Positions 55,108 to 64,000 of a DNA stretch of 64,000 bases are shown one piece after another (position 1 is the stretch's first letter; the number at the start of each line of letters is the position of its first letter). The translations under genes and the position numbers were made by a program. Source of the stretch: Gammaproteobacteria bacterium (GTDB lineage: Bacteria > Pseudomonadota > Gammaproteobacteria > Chromatiales > Chromatiaceae); assembly GCA_020445405.1 (NCBI GenBank), contig JAGRGQ010000013.1, positions 1 to 64,000 of the forward strand. The letters are read 5' to 3'. The notes below the pieces were generated by a model. It searched no databases, was not told the origin of the DNA, and worked only from the letters and a program-made list of their open reading frames with translations.

Positions 55108-56227
55108 CCACCCAGCGCCAGGCGACAACCGCCGCCAGAAAAGTTATTGCCGTGGACACACCGAAGACAAACGCAGGACCGGTGCTGTTCCAAAGGTATC
55201 CACTCAGCAGACTGCCCAGTGCGCCACCTGCGCCGAAGCTGAGGCTGCTGTAGAGAGCCTGTCCCCTCCCCTGATGCCTGCCCGTAAAATAGTGGTGCAC
55301 CAGGTGAATGGCCGCAGCATGGAATGTCCCGAAAGTCGCCGCGTGCAACAGTTGTGCAAACAGCAGTATCGGCAGCGAAGTTGAAAAATTGCCGATCAGC
55401 GTCCAACGCAGCGCCGCCAGCAGAAGGCTGGCCAGCAGAACGCCGCGCGCGCCGAATCGTTGCAGAAGCCGGTGCATAACCAGAAATATCATCACCTCAG
55501 CTAACACGCCAACGGCCCAAAACTGCCCGATCAACGTTTTGGAATACCCGACATCCTCCATATAGATTGAATAAAAAGTGTAATAACTCCCGTGCCCCGC
55601 CTGCAGCAGAAAACAGACCAGGAAAAAGGCGATAACCGGCGGCTTCCTGAGAATGGAGAGGATAGGCGGTTGGGTCCCGCCGGCGATGTCAGTCTGCGGA
55701 TCGCTGATCAGCAGACTGGAAACCCAAATTGAGAGATAGATCGCAAACAGGACCGGCAGCACAACCGCCGGCCCGTTATCGTCAACCGCCACACCGAGCA
55801 GCAGCACCGTCACTATAAACCCGACGGAGCCCCAGACCCGGATACGGGCATATCGATCCGCCCGCTTATTAAGATAGAGCAGCGTGACCGATTCGAACTG
55901 AGGCAAAACCGCATTCCAGAAAAAGCTGAAAAGCGCCATCGCGATTCCAAGTTCCCAGAATCCATGCAGCCAGAACACCGTCAGAAATACCAGACTCGTC
56001 AGCAGTGTACCGATACGGACGATCGACATCCTGCGACCAAGATGATCGCCGATCCATCCCCAGAGATAGGGCGCAACGAATTTGGTGGCCATCGGAATCG
56101 CCATCAATTCACCGATTTCTACCGCACTGAAACCCAACTGCTTCAGATAGAGACCCCAGAAGGGAACGAGTGCACCCAGCGCCGCGAAATAGCAGAGATA
56201 GAAGGTGGAGAGGCGCCAGTAGGGCAT
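55094..56227 (-). CDS. MFS transporter of the HcaT (3-phenylpropionate) type
   Basis: 377 residues with twelve helices. The start WRLSTFYLCYFAALGALVPF and WGLYLKQLGFSAVEIGELMA, APYLWGWIGDHLGRRMSIVR and RIRVWGSVGFIVTVLLLGV are characteristic of the PPP/HcaT-type subfamily (MFS_1-like) that is widespread in gammaproteobacteria near aroC. The substrate is not known in most cases. Converges with the LysR gene (14 bp overlap of the ends). A gap of 35 bp separates it from aroC upstream on the same strand. Confidence 0.85.
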   Translation of the reverse strand: MPYWRLSTFYLCYFAALGALVPFWGLYLKQLGFSAVEIGELMAIPMATKFVAPYLWGWIGDHLGRRMSIVRIGTLLTSLVFLTVFWLHGFWELGIAMALFSFFWNAVLPQFESVTLLYLNKRADRYARIRVWGSVGFIVTVLLLGVAVDDNGPAVVLPVLFAIYLSIWVSSLLISDPQTDIAGGTQPPILSILRKPPVIAFFLVCFLLQAGHGSYYTFYSIYMEDVGYSKTLIGQFWAVGVLAEVMIFLVMHRLLQRFGARGVLLASLLLAALRWTLIGNFSTSLPILLFAQLLHAATFGTFHAAAIHLVHHYFTGRHQGRGQALYSSLSFGAGGALGSLLSGYLWNSTGPAFVFGVSTAITFLAAVVAWRWVVNEL

Positions 56228-56262
56228 AAAAAGGAATGTGAAGATTTAACTTTCAGACAGAC

Positions 56263-57360
56263 TCACGCGGAAGCGGGAATAGTCGGCGTTTTGGACACCA
56301 CATCGATGTTTTGTGCGCGATGCCTGAGCAGATGATCCATCAGCACCAGAGCCAACATCGCTTCGACAATGGGCGTGGCCCGAATACCGACACAGGGATC
56401 ATGGCGTCCCTCGGTAATCACCTCCACCGGCTCACCCTGAAGGTTCACGCTGCGGCCCGGCAGGCGCAGGCTGGATGTGGGTTTGAAGGCGACACTCACC
56501 AGAATATCCTGACCGCTGGAGATACCGCCCAGCACCCCACCCGCCTGGTTTCCGAGAAATCCCTCGGGCGTCATCTCATCTCTGTGTACCGTGCCCTTCT
56601 GCGTGACCGACTCAAAACCGGCGCCAATCTCGACCCCTTTGGCTGCGTTGATGCTCATCATTGCGTGCGCAATATCGGCGTCCAGGCGGTCGAATATGGG
56701 TTCACCCAGTCCGGGCGGTACATTACTGGCTACCACATTGATACGCGCTCCCACTGAATTCCCCTCTTTGCGCAGCGCATCCATGTAAGCCTCCATCTCA
56801 CTCACCTTGGCTTCGTCCGGACAGAAAAACGGGTTTTTTTCCACCTGTTCCCAGTCGAGTTTATCAGCTGTTACCGGTCCAAGCTGCGCGAGGTAACCAC
56901 GAATAATTATACCGCACTTCTGATAGAGGTACTTTTTTGCAATCGCACCGGCTGCCACCCGCATCGCGGTTTCACGGGCAGAAGAGCGACCGCCGCCGCG
57001 ATAATCCCGGAACCCGTACTTCTGGGTGTAGGTGTAGTCTGCATGGCCCGGCCTGAAGCGGTCCATGATTTTCGCGTAATCCTTGGAGCGTTGATCGGTA
57101 TTGTAGATGACAAGCGCTATCGGGGTACCTGTTGTACGCCCCTCAAACACCCCTGAAAGAATCTCCACCCGATCCGCCTCCCTTCGTTGCGTGGTGTGGC
57201 GGGAGGTGCCTGGTTTGCGTCTGTCCAGATCGGCCTGCAGATCTTCCACCGCCAGTTCCATTCCCGGTGGACAGCCGTCCACGATACAGCCGATGGCCGG
57301 CCCATGGCTCTCCCCGAACGAGGTGACAACGAACAGTTTTCCATAGGAGTTACCTGACAT
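56263..57360 (-). CDS. aroC: Chorismate synthase
   Basis: 365 residues from the ATG at 57360 ([20 protein letters not shown], the canonical start). Last enzyme of the shikimate pathway, FMN-dependent. Signatures: [76 protein letters not shown] and [20 protein letters not shown]. Likely co-transcribed with the MFS gene. Confidence 0.97.
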   Translation of the reverse strand: MSGNSYGKLFVVTSFGESHGPAIGCIVDGCPPGMELAVEDLQADLDRRKPGTSRHTTQRREADRVEILSGVFEGRTTGTPIALVIYNTDQRSKDYAKIMDRFRPGHADYTYTQKYGFRDYRGGGRSSARETAMRVAAGAIAKKYLYQKCGIIIRGYLAQLGPVTADKLDWEQVEKNPFFCPDEAKVSEMEAYMDALRKEGNSVGARINVVASNVPPGLGEPIFDRLDADIAHAMMSINAAKGVEIGAGFESVTQKGTVHRDEMTPEGFLGNQAGGVLGGISSGQDILVSVAFKPTSSLRLPGRSVNLQGEPVEVITEGRHDPCVGIRATPIVEAMLALVLMDHLLRHRAQNIDVVSKTPTIPASA

Positions 57361-57388
57361 CTCTGTTCGGACTGCTGAGAACAGTCCG

Positions 57389-58708
57389 TTACTTCTGCAG
57401 CCAGGAATTGACCCGGACCATGTCTTCCCTGGAGAGAATACCTGCACGCTGCTTCAACAGCAGTCCGTTGATAATATAGTCGTAGCGCGAGCGCAGGAAG
57501 TTTCGGGTGGCATCGAACATCAGGGTCTGAGCGGCGAGCACGTCAACCAGCGTGCGTGTTCCCACCTCGTATCCCGCCTGGGTTGACTCCAGCGCACTTT
57601 TTGAGGAGACAGTGGCGGCTTTCAGTGCTCTGACCCGGCTTATGGTGGAGATCACACCGCGGTAGGCATTACGTATATCGGCACTGACCGACCGCCGTTC
57701 CTGATCCAGTGCATCCCGGGCGGCCTGGTAATCGAATTGTGCCTGGCGCACGCGGGAACTCACTCCCCCACCCTGGTACAGCGGGACAGAAAGCTGAAGC
57801 CCGATCACCGCGTCATCCCTGTCCGAAGCAATATCCGAATCCGATGTCCGGTCGATACCATAGCTTGCCTGGAGATCGAGCACCGGATAATGCCCGGAAC
57901 GTTCGACCTCAATCCGCTTCCGCTGTGATTCTGCAGCGTTCATCTTGGAAATAATCGAATAGTTTTGTTCTATTGCGGACTTTGCCCAACTCTCCATGTC
58001 GGCTGGTTTTGGCGGAGTCAATGGCAGATCTTCGCCCAGTTTGGCAATATCCTTGGCCTCGGGACCCACGATGACAAACAACGCCTCCCAGGCATCGTCG
58101 ACACTGTTCTCCGCCGCGATAAGATCGGCACGCGAACGGTCATAGGCTGCCTGGGCCTCATGCACATCGGTAATGGCGATCAGGCCCACGTCAAAACGCT
58201 GCTGTGCCTGCTCCAACTGTCTTTTATTGGCTTCAGTCTGCGCTCTGGAGACAGTCAGATCGTCCTGCGCCGAAAGAATATTGAAATAGACTTGGATCAC
58301 CCTGGCCATCAGCCCCAGTTCTGCCTGGGCATAGTCCGCTTCGGCCTGCGCGATTTGATTACTGGTCCGATCCAACTCGATCCAGTAATCACGCCGGTAT
58401 ATTGGCTGTGTCAATAGGAGGTCAAGCGCGTAGTTGCCGAAATCGTCCTTGCCTTCGGACGAGGAGCTGCTGCTTCTGACGGTATTCCGGTTGGTATAGT
58501 TGGTACTGCCGCCTATGGAAATAGTGGGTAAAAGCTGTGCTTTGGCCTGTGGCCCCACTTCGCGTACCGACTCCAACTGTTGTTTCGCCACTTTCAGCTC
58601 TTGATCATTCTGCAGGGCGAGATCATATATGGACAGCAAGTCCTGTCCCTGCGCTGCGCCGGTCGCCAATATACAGAGAGTGATCAGTATACGATTGGGT
58701 AAATTCAT
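57389..58708 (-). CDS. TolC-family outer membrane efflux protein
   Basis: 439 residues from the ATG at 58708 ([20 protein letters not shown], signal peptide). Two repeats of the outer-membrane efflux domain: [40 protein letters not shown], then [40 protein letters not shown] and [19 protein letters not shown]. Such trimers span the outer membrane and periplasm for type I secretion or RND/ABC efflux. It is followed by aroC and preceded by the M23 gene on the same strand; a divergent MsbA-like exporter is 1 kb away. Whether it is the main TolC cannot be said. Confidence 0.92.
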   Translation of the reverse strand: MNLPNRILITLCILATGAAQGQDLLSIYDLALQNDQELKVAKQQLESVREVGPQAKAQLLPTISIGGSTNYTNRNTVRSSSSSSEGKDDFGNYALDLLLTQPIYRRDYWIELDRTSNQIAQAEADYAQAELGLMARVIQVYFNILSAQDDLTVSRAQTEANKRQLEQAQQRFDVGLIAITDVHEAQAAYDRSRADLIAAENSVDDAWEALFVIVGPEAKDIAKLGEDLPLTPPKPADMESWAKSAIEQNYSIISKMNAAESQRKRIEVERSGHYPVLDLQASYGIDRTSDSDIASDRDDAVIGLQLSVPLYQGGGVSSRVRQAQFDYQAARDALDQERRSVSADIRNAYRGVISTISRVRALKAATVSSKSALESTQAGYEVGTRTLVDVLAAQTLMFDATRNFLRSRYDYIINGLLLKQRAGILSREDMVRVNSWLQK

Positions 58709-58784
58709 TTCCCGCGCTTCCTTTGTTGCCACAAATTCAGTTTGACAGTAAAAACAGAATATCCCGAGAGTTGGAGTATACCTG

Positions 58785-59630
58785 TTAATTCGTTTTATTC
58801 CGATCACTCTTCTGTGCCGGCATCGCCCCTACCAGAAGTTGCGGATCGATTCTTGCGTTACGCAGGTTCATACGCCAGTCCAGGTGCGCTCCGGTCACCC
58901 TGCCGGTCGCTCCCACCTCGGCAATAATATCACCTTTGTGTATCCGGTCTCCCGCCTTGACCAGCGTCCTGTTCAGGTGCAGAAACGAAGACGAGAGTTT
59001 GTGCCCGTGATCCAGCACCAGTGTCGCGCCGGAATAGAACATATCCGGATGCACCAGCGTCACGATACCGTCGGCAGGCGCTTTTACCGGCGTTCCCACC
59101 GGTGCCGCAATATCTACGCCGTAGTGGGGTCGGCGCGGCTTTCCGTTGAGCACCCTTTGGCTGCCATAGACGCCCGAAATCGGACCTTCTACCGGCCAGA
59201 TCCAGCCCTGCAGAAAATCGGTGCGCGGATCATCCTGTTTCCGGGCCTGTTTGATCGCCTCCGTCTCCCTGCGAATACGTTCATAGTCAATCTTTTCCGG
59301 CGTCACCTTACGTTTCGGCAGACCGTCGATTCTCTGAATATCGTAATCCCGCTTTTTAATCTTCAGCGTCCGGGATTCGATGCGACCATCAGGATAGACA
59401 ACTTTCACCTGGCTCACAGCGCCGTGATCGCGGTCGAAACCGATAAGAAAATAGCCCTCCTCAGATACCCGCACAGGGGCACCATCGATGGTCACCTTGA
59501 CGCCGGAATCACTCTTACCCGTAACCAATCCTCCTTGTACCAAAGGGCCGGAGAGAGACAGTCTGGCTCCGGCAGGGGTGGCGGTAACCGCGACGAAGAG
59601 CAGAAACAGGATTTTTCTCAACCAAGGCAT
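58785..59630 (-). CDS. M23 (LytM) peptidase-family protein, variant active site
   Basis: 281 residues with a signal peptide (ILFLLFVAVTATPAGA). N-terminal beta domain (~25-90: VTIDGAPVRVSEEGYFLIGF) and C-terminal LytM domain (~140-265). Zinc site: RPHYGVDIAAPVGTPVKAPA (His, Asp) and the closing motif is TGAHLDWRM, i.e. His-x-Asp where classical LytM enzymes have His-x-His. LHLN supplies the extra His. It may be an active variant or a degenerate regulator of amidases (EnvC/NlpD-like). It starts 77 bp upstream of the TolC-type gene on the same strand. Confidence 0.85.
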   Translation of the reverse strand: MPWLRKILFLLFVAVTATPAGARLSLSGPLVQGGLVTGKSDSGVKVTIDGAPVRVSEEGYFLIGFDRDHGAVSQVKVVYPDGRIESRTLKIKKRDYDIQRIDGLPKRKVTPEKIDYERIRRETEAIKQARKQDDPRTDFLQGWIWPVEGPISGVYGSQRVLNGKPRRPHYGVDIAAPVGTPVKAPADGIVTLVHPDMFYSGATLVLDHGHKLSSSFLHLNRTLVKAGDRIHKGDIIAEVGATGRVTGAHLDWRMNLRNARIDPQLLVGAMPAQKSDRNKTN

Positions 59631-59801
59631 GGGTAAAGTATTTCTCTGACAATCAAAGCGTTAGAGTATCGCACCAGTAGATATAAATTGGTATGCTGAA
59701 AACTGTCATGTTAGACAAAACATCGAATAATCGCGCCCCTTGCAGTTCACCTGATTGTCGGATTCAGGCGAAGTAAGCTTAACCCCGAGCAGTCGCACCC
59801 G

Positions 59802-61619
59802 ATGCCATTAATTAACAGCGATACGGAGGAGACTATACGCAGCCAGCCCTACACCTGGGGTGAGATAGTCACCATGGTGCTCCACCACAAGTCGGAGCTG
59901 ATAAAAGCCAACATCATCGCTGTTTTCGGCGCACTGCTGAGCGTCCCGATTCCCCTGTTGATTCCAATGCTGGTGGACGAAGTTCTACTCAACCGGCCGG
60001 GGAGCGCGATTGCGTTCATGAACCGCGTTTTCCCCGAAGTCTGGCAGGGACCGATTCTGTACATCGTCACTATCCTGATGTTGACACTGCTGATGCGGTT
60101 TGCGTCTCTGCTGTTGGGTGTATGGCAGACTCGTCAATTCACCATCATTTCAAAAAATATCATATTCAGAATCAGAGAGTGCATGCTGCAGCGCCTGGCG
60201 CGGGTTTCCATGTCCGAATACGAGACCCTGGGCAGCGGTACGGTCGCCTCCCATCTGGTAACCGACCTGGACGCGGTCGACAACTTTCTCGGCGTCGCCA
60301 CCAGTAAGTTCCTGGTAGCAGTGCTGAGTATTGCCGGTACTGCGGTGGTACTGTTACTGATGCACTGGCAGCTCGCGCTGTTCATCCTGTTTCTCAATCC
60401 CCTGGTGATATGGGTAACAACCATCTTTGGACGCCGGGTCAAGCAGCTGAAAAAAAGAGAAAACAGCGCCTACCAGATTTTTCAGGAATCTCTGGCGGAG
60501 ACGTTGGACGCCATTCAACAGATCCGTGCGAGCAATCGCGAATCCCACTATATCGCACGGATCATCGCAAAGGCCGACCGCATACGTCATCACTCCGCGG
60601 CCTTCACCTGGAAAAGCGATGCCGCCACGCGCCTCTCGTTTACGATATTTCTGTTTGGCTTTGATATTTTTCGCGCACTCAGCATGCTGATGGTGCTGTT
60701 TGCGGACCTGAGCATCGGCCAGATGCTGGCAGTCTTCGCCTATCTCTGGTACATGATGGGGCCGGTGCAGGAGGTGCTGTCGATACAGTATGCCCACAAC
60801 AGCGCACGCGCCGCACTCGACCGCATCAACCGGTTGATGGATATCGATCTCGAACCCGTATTCCCTCACAACGCCGATCCATTCCGCGGCAAAACGACCG
60901 TCTCGCTGAGTCTGGAGCGGATCTGTTTCCGCTATGGCAACGGCCCAAGGGTATTGAACGATATCACGCTGGAAATTCAGGCCGGGGAGAAGATCGCCCT
61001 GGTCGGCGCCAGCGGCGGCGGCAAAACCACCTTGGTGCAGGTGATTCTCGGGCTCTATCCGCCGGAGTCGGGGAGGATTATGTTCGATGGCGTACCGGTC
61101 TCGGAGATCGGTATGGACGTGGTACGCGATAATGTCGCTACCGTGCTACAGCATCCGGCGCTTTTCAACGACAGTGTACGCGCCAATCTGACACTCGGCC
61201 GGGATAGGGACGATCACTCTCTCTGGCAGGCGCTGGAGATTGCTCAGCTGGCCGATGTGGTCCGCGAACTCGACCAGGGACTGGAGACACTGGTGGGGCG
61301 CGACGGCATCCGTCTGTCTGGCGGCCAGCAGCAGCGCCTGGCGCTTGCCCGCATGATTCTGAGCGAGCCGAAAGTGGTGATATTGGACGAAGCCACCTCC
61401 GCGCTGGACACGACCACCGAGAGCCGGCTGCACAATGCCCTGCAACATTTTCTCAGCGGACGCACCACGCTCATCATCGCCCACCGGTTGAGCGCGGTGA
61501 AGCAGGCCGACCGGGCGCTGGTGTTCGAAGACGGACGCATTGTCGAGCAGGGCAGCCACGATGAGTTGATTCGGAATCGGGGACTGTACGCTTCGCTTTA
61601 CGGACGTCAGGAACACTGA
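59802..61619 (+). CDS. ABC exporter, fused membrane and ATPase domains (MsbA-like)
   Basis: 605 residues. Six-helix membrane domain (~30-330: IAVFGALLSVPIPLLIPMLV, WQLALFILFLNPLVIWVTTI, AVFAYLWYMMGPVQEVL) and a nucleotide-binding domain with Walker A ALVGASGGGKTTLVQ, Q-loop TVLQHPALF, signature IRLSGGQQQRLALARMI, Walker B PKVVILDEATSALD and H-loop IIAHRLSAV. Typical of type IV ABC half-transporters working as homodimers in lipid, drug or peptide export. The substrate is unknown. The YheT gene follows by 2 bp. Confidence 0.93.
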   Translation: MPLINSDTEETIRSQPYTWGEIVTMVLHHKSELIKANIIAVFGALLSVPIPLLIPMLVDEVLLNRPGSAIAFMNRVFPEVWQGPILYIVTILMLTLLMRFASLLLGVWQTRQFTIISKNIIFRIRECMLQRLARVSMSEYETLGSGTVASHLVTDLDAVDNFLGVATSKFLVAVLSIAGTAVVLLLMHWQLALFILFLNPLVIWVTTIFGRRVKQLKKRENSAYQIFQESLAETLDAIQQIRASNRESHYIARIIAKADRIRHHSAAFTWKSDAATRLSFTIFLFGFDIFRALSMLMVLFADLSIGQMLAVFAYLWYMMGPVQEVLSIQYAHNSARAALDRINRLMDIDLEPVFPHNADPFRGKTTVSLSLERICFRYGNGPRVLNDITLEIQAGEKIALVGASGGGKTTLVQVILGLYPPESGRIMFDGVPVSEIGMDVVRDNVATVLQHPALFNDSVRANLTLGRDRDDHSLWQALEIAQLADVVRELDQGLETLVGRDGIRLSGGQQQRLALARMILSEPKVVILDEATSALDTTTESRLHNALQHFLSGRTTLIIAHRLSAVKQADRALVFEDGRIVEQGSHDELIRNRGLYASLYGRQEH

Positions 61620-61621
61620 GT

Positions 61622-62581
61622 TTGATCCGCAGCAGTGACTTCGAACCGGCGTGGTGGCTGCCAGGACCACATCTTCAGACCATCTGGCCGGTTTTTTTCA
61701 GACACCGGCCGCGCCTGCCGCTGCGCTTTGAACGGGTGGAGCTTCCGGATCACGATTTTCTCGATATCGCCTGGCTGAATCGATGCCCGGACGCCCCACA
61801 GGTTCTGCTTCTGCACGGACTGGAGGGCAGTATTCAATCCCATTATGCCGCCGGTCTTCTCCAGAATCTGTCGCAGGCAGGCTTCAACGCGGTATTCATG
61901 CACTTTCGCGGTTGCAGCGGTGAACCCAACCGACTTACCCGCGGTTATCATTCTGGCGAGACCGGTGATCTTTCAACCATAGTGGACCACGTTGAAAATT
62001 GTTCGAACGATGCGGTCAGTGCCATTGTCGGCTTTTCACTCGGGGGCAATGTGCTGCTGAAATGGCTGGGCGAGGCGAAGGAAAGACCGACGCTGAAAAA
62101 AGCGGTTGCGGTCTCGGTTCCCTTTCGGCTTGACCAGTGCGCCGAACGACTCGACCAGGGTGTCTCCAAACTATATCGGGACTACCTGCTGCGTAAAATG
62201 CGCTACTCCTATCGCCGCAAGTTTGCATCGATGCAGTCGCCGTTGGATGTCGATGTAAACAGCTTGAAAAGTTTCCGTGATTTCGATGACAAGGTCACCG
62301 CACCGCTGCACGGTTTTAACGGCGTCGACCACTATTACACCGAATCCAGCTCGCGCCAGTATCTGCAACGGATCCGTACCGACACGCTTTTGCTGCACGC
62401 ATTGGACGACCCGTTCATGCTGCCTGAAACCGTTCCGTTCGAATCGGAGCTTTCCCCATCGGTCACGCTCGAAATATCCGCACACGGCGGCCATGTTGGA
62501 TTTGTCGCCGGGTCCAGTCCGTGGAAAACACGTTACTGGCTGGATGAAAGAATTACCGCCTATCTTTCGGATCTGCGTTGA
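61622..62581 (+). CDS. YheT-family alpha/beta hydrolase
   Basis: 319 residues from a TTG start two bases after the ABC stop. Family marks: FEPAWWLPGPHLQTIWPVF, ELPDHDFLDIAW, VLLLHGLEGSIQSHYAAGLL, NAVFMHFRGCSGEPNRLTRG, YHSGETGDL and the nucleophile elbow IVGFSLGGNVLLKWLGE (Ser). HALDDPF (Asp) and GGHVGFV (His) complete the triad. YheT proteins are esterase-like and lack a settled function. Translation is probably coupled to the exporter. Confidence 0.92.
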   Translation: MIRSSDFEPAWWLPGPHLQTIWPVFFRHRPRLPLRFERVELPDHDFLDIAWLNRCPDAPQVLLLHGLEGSIQSHYAAGLLQNLSQAGFNAVFMHFRGCSGEPNRLTRGYHSGETGDLSTIVDHVENCSNDAVSAIVGFSLGGNVLLKWLGEAKERPTLKKAVAVSVPFRLDQCAERLDQGVSKLYRDYLLRKMRYSYRRKFASMQSPLDVDVNSLKSFRDFDDKVTAPLHGFNGVDHYYTESSSRQYLQRIRTDTLLLHALDDPFMLPETVPFESELSPSVTLEISAHGGHVGFVAGSSPWKTRYWLDERITAYLSDLR

Positions 62582-63473
62582 GTTCAGGCCAGCCCTTATC
62601 TCTTGCGGTACCCCGGATTACCAACACCGGCTCTTCGGAACAGTGGATGACGGCATGGGTTACGCTGCCCAGCATCCAACGACCGATACCATGCCGCCCA
62701 TGGGTGCACATGGCAATGAGGCTGTTTGGAGTCTCAACAGCGAAATCAGTAATCTGGTCGGCCGGCGACCCGCGGAATATCCTGTAGGAGATTTTAGTCA
62801 TTCCCCTGGCCTTTAACTCCTCGACCTTCGAGTTGATGTAGTTTTCCGCCGAATCATGCACGATTTTTGAAACGTCGTGCATTCTGACGGAGGCTCCGGG
62901 AAAGTTAGGGTCATAACATCTCACCAGGATCAACTCCATATCCAGCGCTTTGCAAAGATCTGTCGCATGCGGCAGGACACACTCGGCGAGTTTGGAGCCA
63001 TCCAGCGGAACGATCATCCGTTGAAATTCAACCAGATCAACTTCGGGACTCCTGGCATTGGCCGGAATCAGCAGAACAGGCGTAGTGGCGGCTTGCACGA
63101 CTTTACCGGCAACGCTTCCGAGCAGCAGCCGTTGCATCCCGGAGTGAACGTGGCTCGACATCAGGATTAGCGTGGATTTCCCGGACTCGGCGCACTCGAT
63201 AATCAACGAAGCCGGATGACCGGTCTGCACGCTGTAGCTCAATTTTTTCTCGTCTACAGTCTCTGCCAGGATTTTGATTTTCTGCTTGAGATAATTATCA
63301 GCGTCGGTTGCGGCCAAGGCGCTTATCTCTTGTGGAATCTCTTCTACCGGTGTCTCGACAACCAGGAGAAGTTCGATACTGGCACCCAGCGATTGGGAAA
63401 GATGTCCGGCAACAGGCAATACTCTTTCCGCAAGCGCCGAGCCATCAAGCGGCACCACAATTCGTTTATACAT
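62553..63473 (-). CDS. Tandem universal stress protein (UspA) domains
   Basis: 306 residues from the ATG at 63473 (MYKRIVVPLDGSALAERVLP). Two UspA folds in one chain. Each has the ATP-binding G-x2-G-x9-S/T motif: GMQRLLLGSVAGKVVQAATT in the first, GIGRWMLGSVTHAVIHCSEE in the second, and the second domain begins RMIVPLDGSKLAECVLPHAT. Such ATP-binding Usps respond to energy and stress states. It converges on yheT, with the 3' ends overlapping by 29 bp, and follows the permease upstream on the same strand. Confidence 0.93.
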   Translation of the reverse strand: MYKRIVVPLDGSALAERVLPVAGHLSQSLGASIELLLVVETPVEEIPQEISALAATDADNYLKQKIKILAETVDEKKLSYSVQTGHPASLIIECAESGKSTLILMSSHVHSGMQRLLLGSVAGKVVQAATTPVLLIPANARSPEVDLVEFQRMIVPLDGSKLAECVLPHATDLCKALDMELILVRCYDPNFPGASVRMHDVSKIVHDSAENYINSKVEELKARGMTKISYRIFRGSPADQITDFAVETPNSLIAMCTHGRHGIGRWMLGSVTHAVIHCSEEPVLVIRGTARDKGWPELNADPKDRR

Positions 63474-63530
63474 CCTTCCCTCCACTTCGCTTTGGGTCAA
63501 CCGTGTCTCTCCGTTAACGCTCCGATAGAG

Positions 63531-64000
63531 TCAGTGGGCGAAAGGCACGACCCAAAGCAGCATACCGAATACGAAGCAGATCACGCTGGCAGCCAGGGTA
63601 AAGGTCACACTCCATTTCAGGAACTCCTTAATCGGCACTTTCCGCTTTTCCTCCCGCTCCACAATGTTCAGTGCGACGTAAAGTGCCGGCGCCCCGGCAA
63701 TTGTCAGATTGCTTCCGAGCGTTCCGGACCACACCAGCATCCAGTAGAGAGGCCAGGCTTCAACCCCCTGTTCGCCGAGATCGCGTATCATATACAGGAA
63801 CGTCAATATGTACGCATCATGTTCAACGATTCCCACTATGGGTACGGTCACCCAATAGAGCAGAGATGCACCGGCGATAAGATTTTCCTGGAACAGGGGG
63901 GCGAGAAAATCCGCCAGTTGCTGCAACAGGTGGGTTTTTTCAAAGCCGCCCACCAAAGCAAAAAGTCCGATATAGAAGAAAATTGCCCGCCAGTCCAGCT
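63531..64000 (-). CDS. SLC13/ArsB-NhaD-type permease, C-terminal part (gene runs off the window)
   Basis: The minus-strand frame is open from the right edge of the window, so only the last ~156 residues are seen. They contain DWRAIFFYIGLFALVGGFEK, LYWVTVPIVGIVEHDAYILT and GTLGSNLTIAGAPALYVALN, the C-terminal repeat of the ion-transporter superfamily (ArsB/NhaD/SLC13), which move arsenite, Na+/H+ or dicarboxylates. The substrate cannot be decided. A TTG at 63956 is only an internal codon. The Usp gene follows 57 bp downstream on the same strand. Confidence 0.8.
   Translation of the reverse strand, partial: LDWRAIFFYIGLFALVGGFEKTHLLQQLADFLAPLFQENLIAGASLLYWVTVPIVGIVEHDAYILTFLYMIRDLGEQGVEAWPLYWMLVWSGTLGSNLTIAGAPALYVALNIVEREEKRKVPIKEFLKWSVTFTLAASVICFVFGMLLWVVPFAH

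Overview
This 64 kb window is a gene-dense, moderately GC-rich bacterial chromosome segment with no rRNA, tRNA, prophage or CRISPR array that I can see. The gene order leuC-leuD-leuB-asd-fimV-truA-trpF-trpB-trpA-accD-folC ... SPOR/dedD-cvpA-purF-metZ is the classic gammaproteobacterial housekeeping neighbourhood. FimV, YaeQ, YheT, a HypF maturase, a pyruvate:ferredoxin oxidoreductase-type operon and a two-domain periplasmic thioredoxin of SoxW type point to a Chromatiales-like, possibly sulfur-oxidising gammaproteobacterium. The lineage is inference; no marker here fixes the genus.

Layout. (1) 0-10.8 kb: tandem Slp-type outer-membrane lipoproteins, a small DUF5658-like membrane protein, glycerate 2-kinase, a Cache chemoreceptor, an unusual two-gene MotA/ExbB-like plus coiled-coil ExbD/MotB-like motor pair, an MFS carrier, a membrane-anchored alpha/beta hydrolase and Pcm. 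(2) 11-19.2 kb: a periplasmic thioredoxin-like protein, then an OmpR-type two-component system divergent from a PspA-like / membrane protein / secreted VWA operon (probable envelope-stress module), then a histone-H1-like Lys/Ala-rich protein. (3) 19.2-26.4 kb: class II aldolase, small membrane protein, Atl DNA-repair protein, LysE exporter, cold-shock protein, a second two-component system preceded by a Met/Lys-rich exported repeat protein, and YaeQ. (4) 26.4-34.7 kb: enoyl-CoA hydratase-like protein overlapping hypF, a methyltransferase, metZ behind a SAM-II riboswitch, purF, cvpA, SPOR protein. (5) 34.9-40.7 kb: flavodoxin-like protein and a porG-porA-porB-NADPH/ferredoxin oxidoreductase operon set between the SPOR gene and folC, with two PdhR/FadR-like palindromes at its promoter and a 285-bp inverted-repeat element at its folC border. 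(6) 40.7-54.1 kb: folC, accD, trpABF, truA, fimV, asd, leuBDC, all on the minus strand, with a divergent LysR regulator. (7) 55-64 kb: MFS carrier, aroC, TolC-type outer-membrane protein, M23 (LytM) protein, MsbA-like ABC exporter, YheT hydrolase, tandem UspA protein and a truncated SLC13/ArsB-NhaD-type permease.

Non-coding DNA is informative. A dispersed MITE-like repeat (three full copies and one solo end) lies between genes in the first 13 kb, a different MITE-like palindromic element abuts folC, a SAM-II riboswitch with a terminator precedes metZ, phased 11-bp repeats precede the chemoreceptor, and a perfect dyad of LysR type precedes the leu-linked regulator. The least ordinary coding content is the MotA/coiled-coil-ExbD pair and the two-component/PspA-like/VWA module; neither matches a system I can name with certainty.
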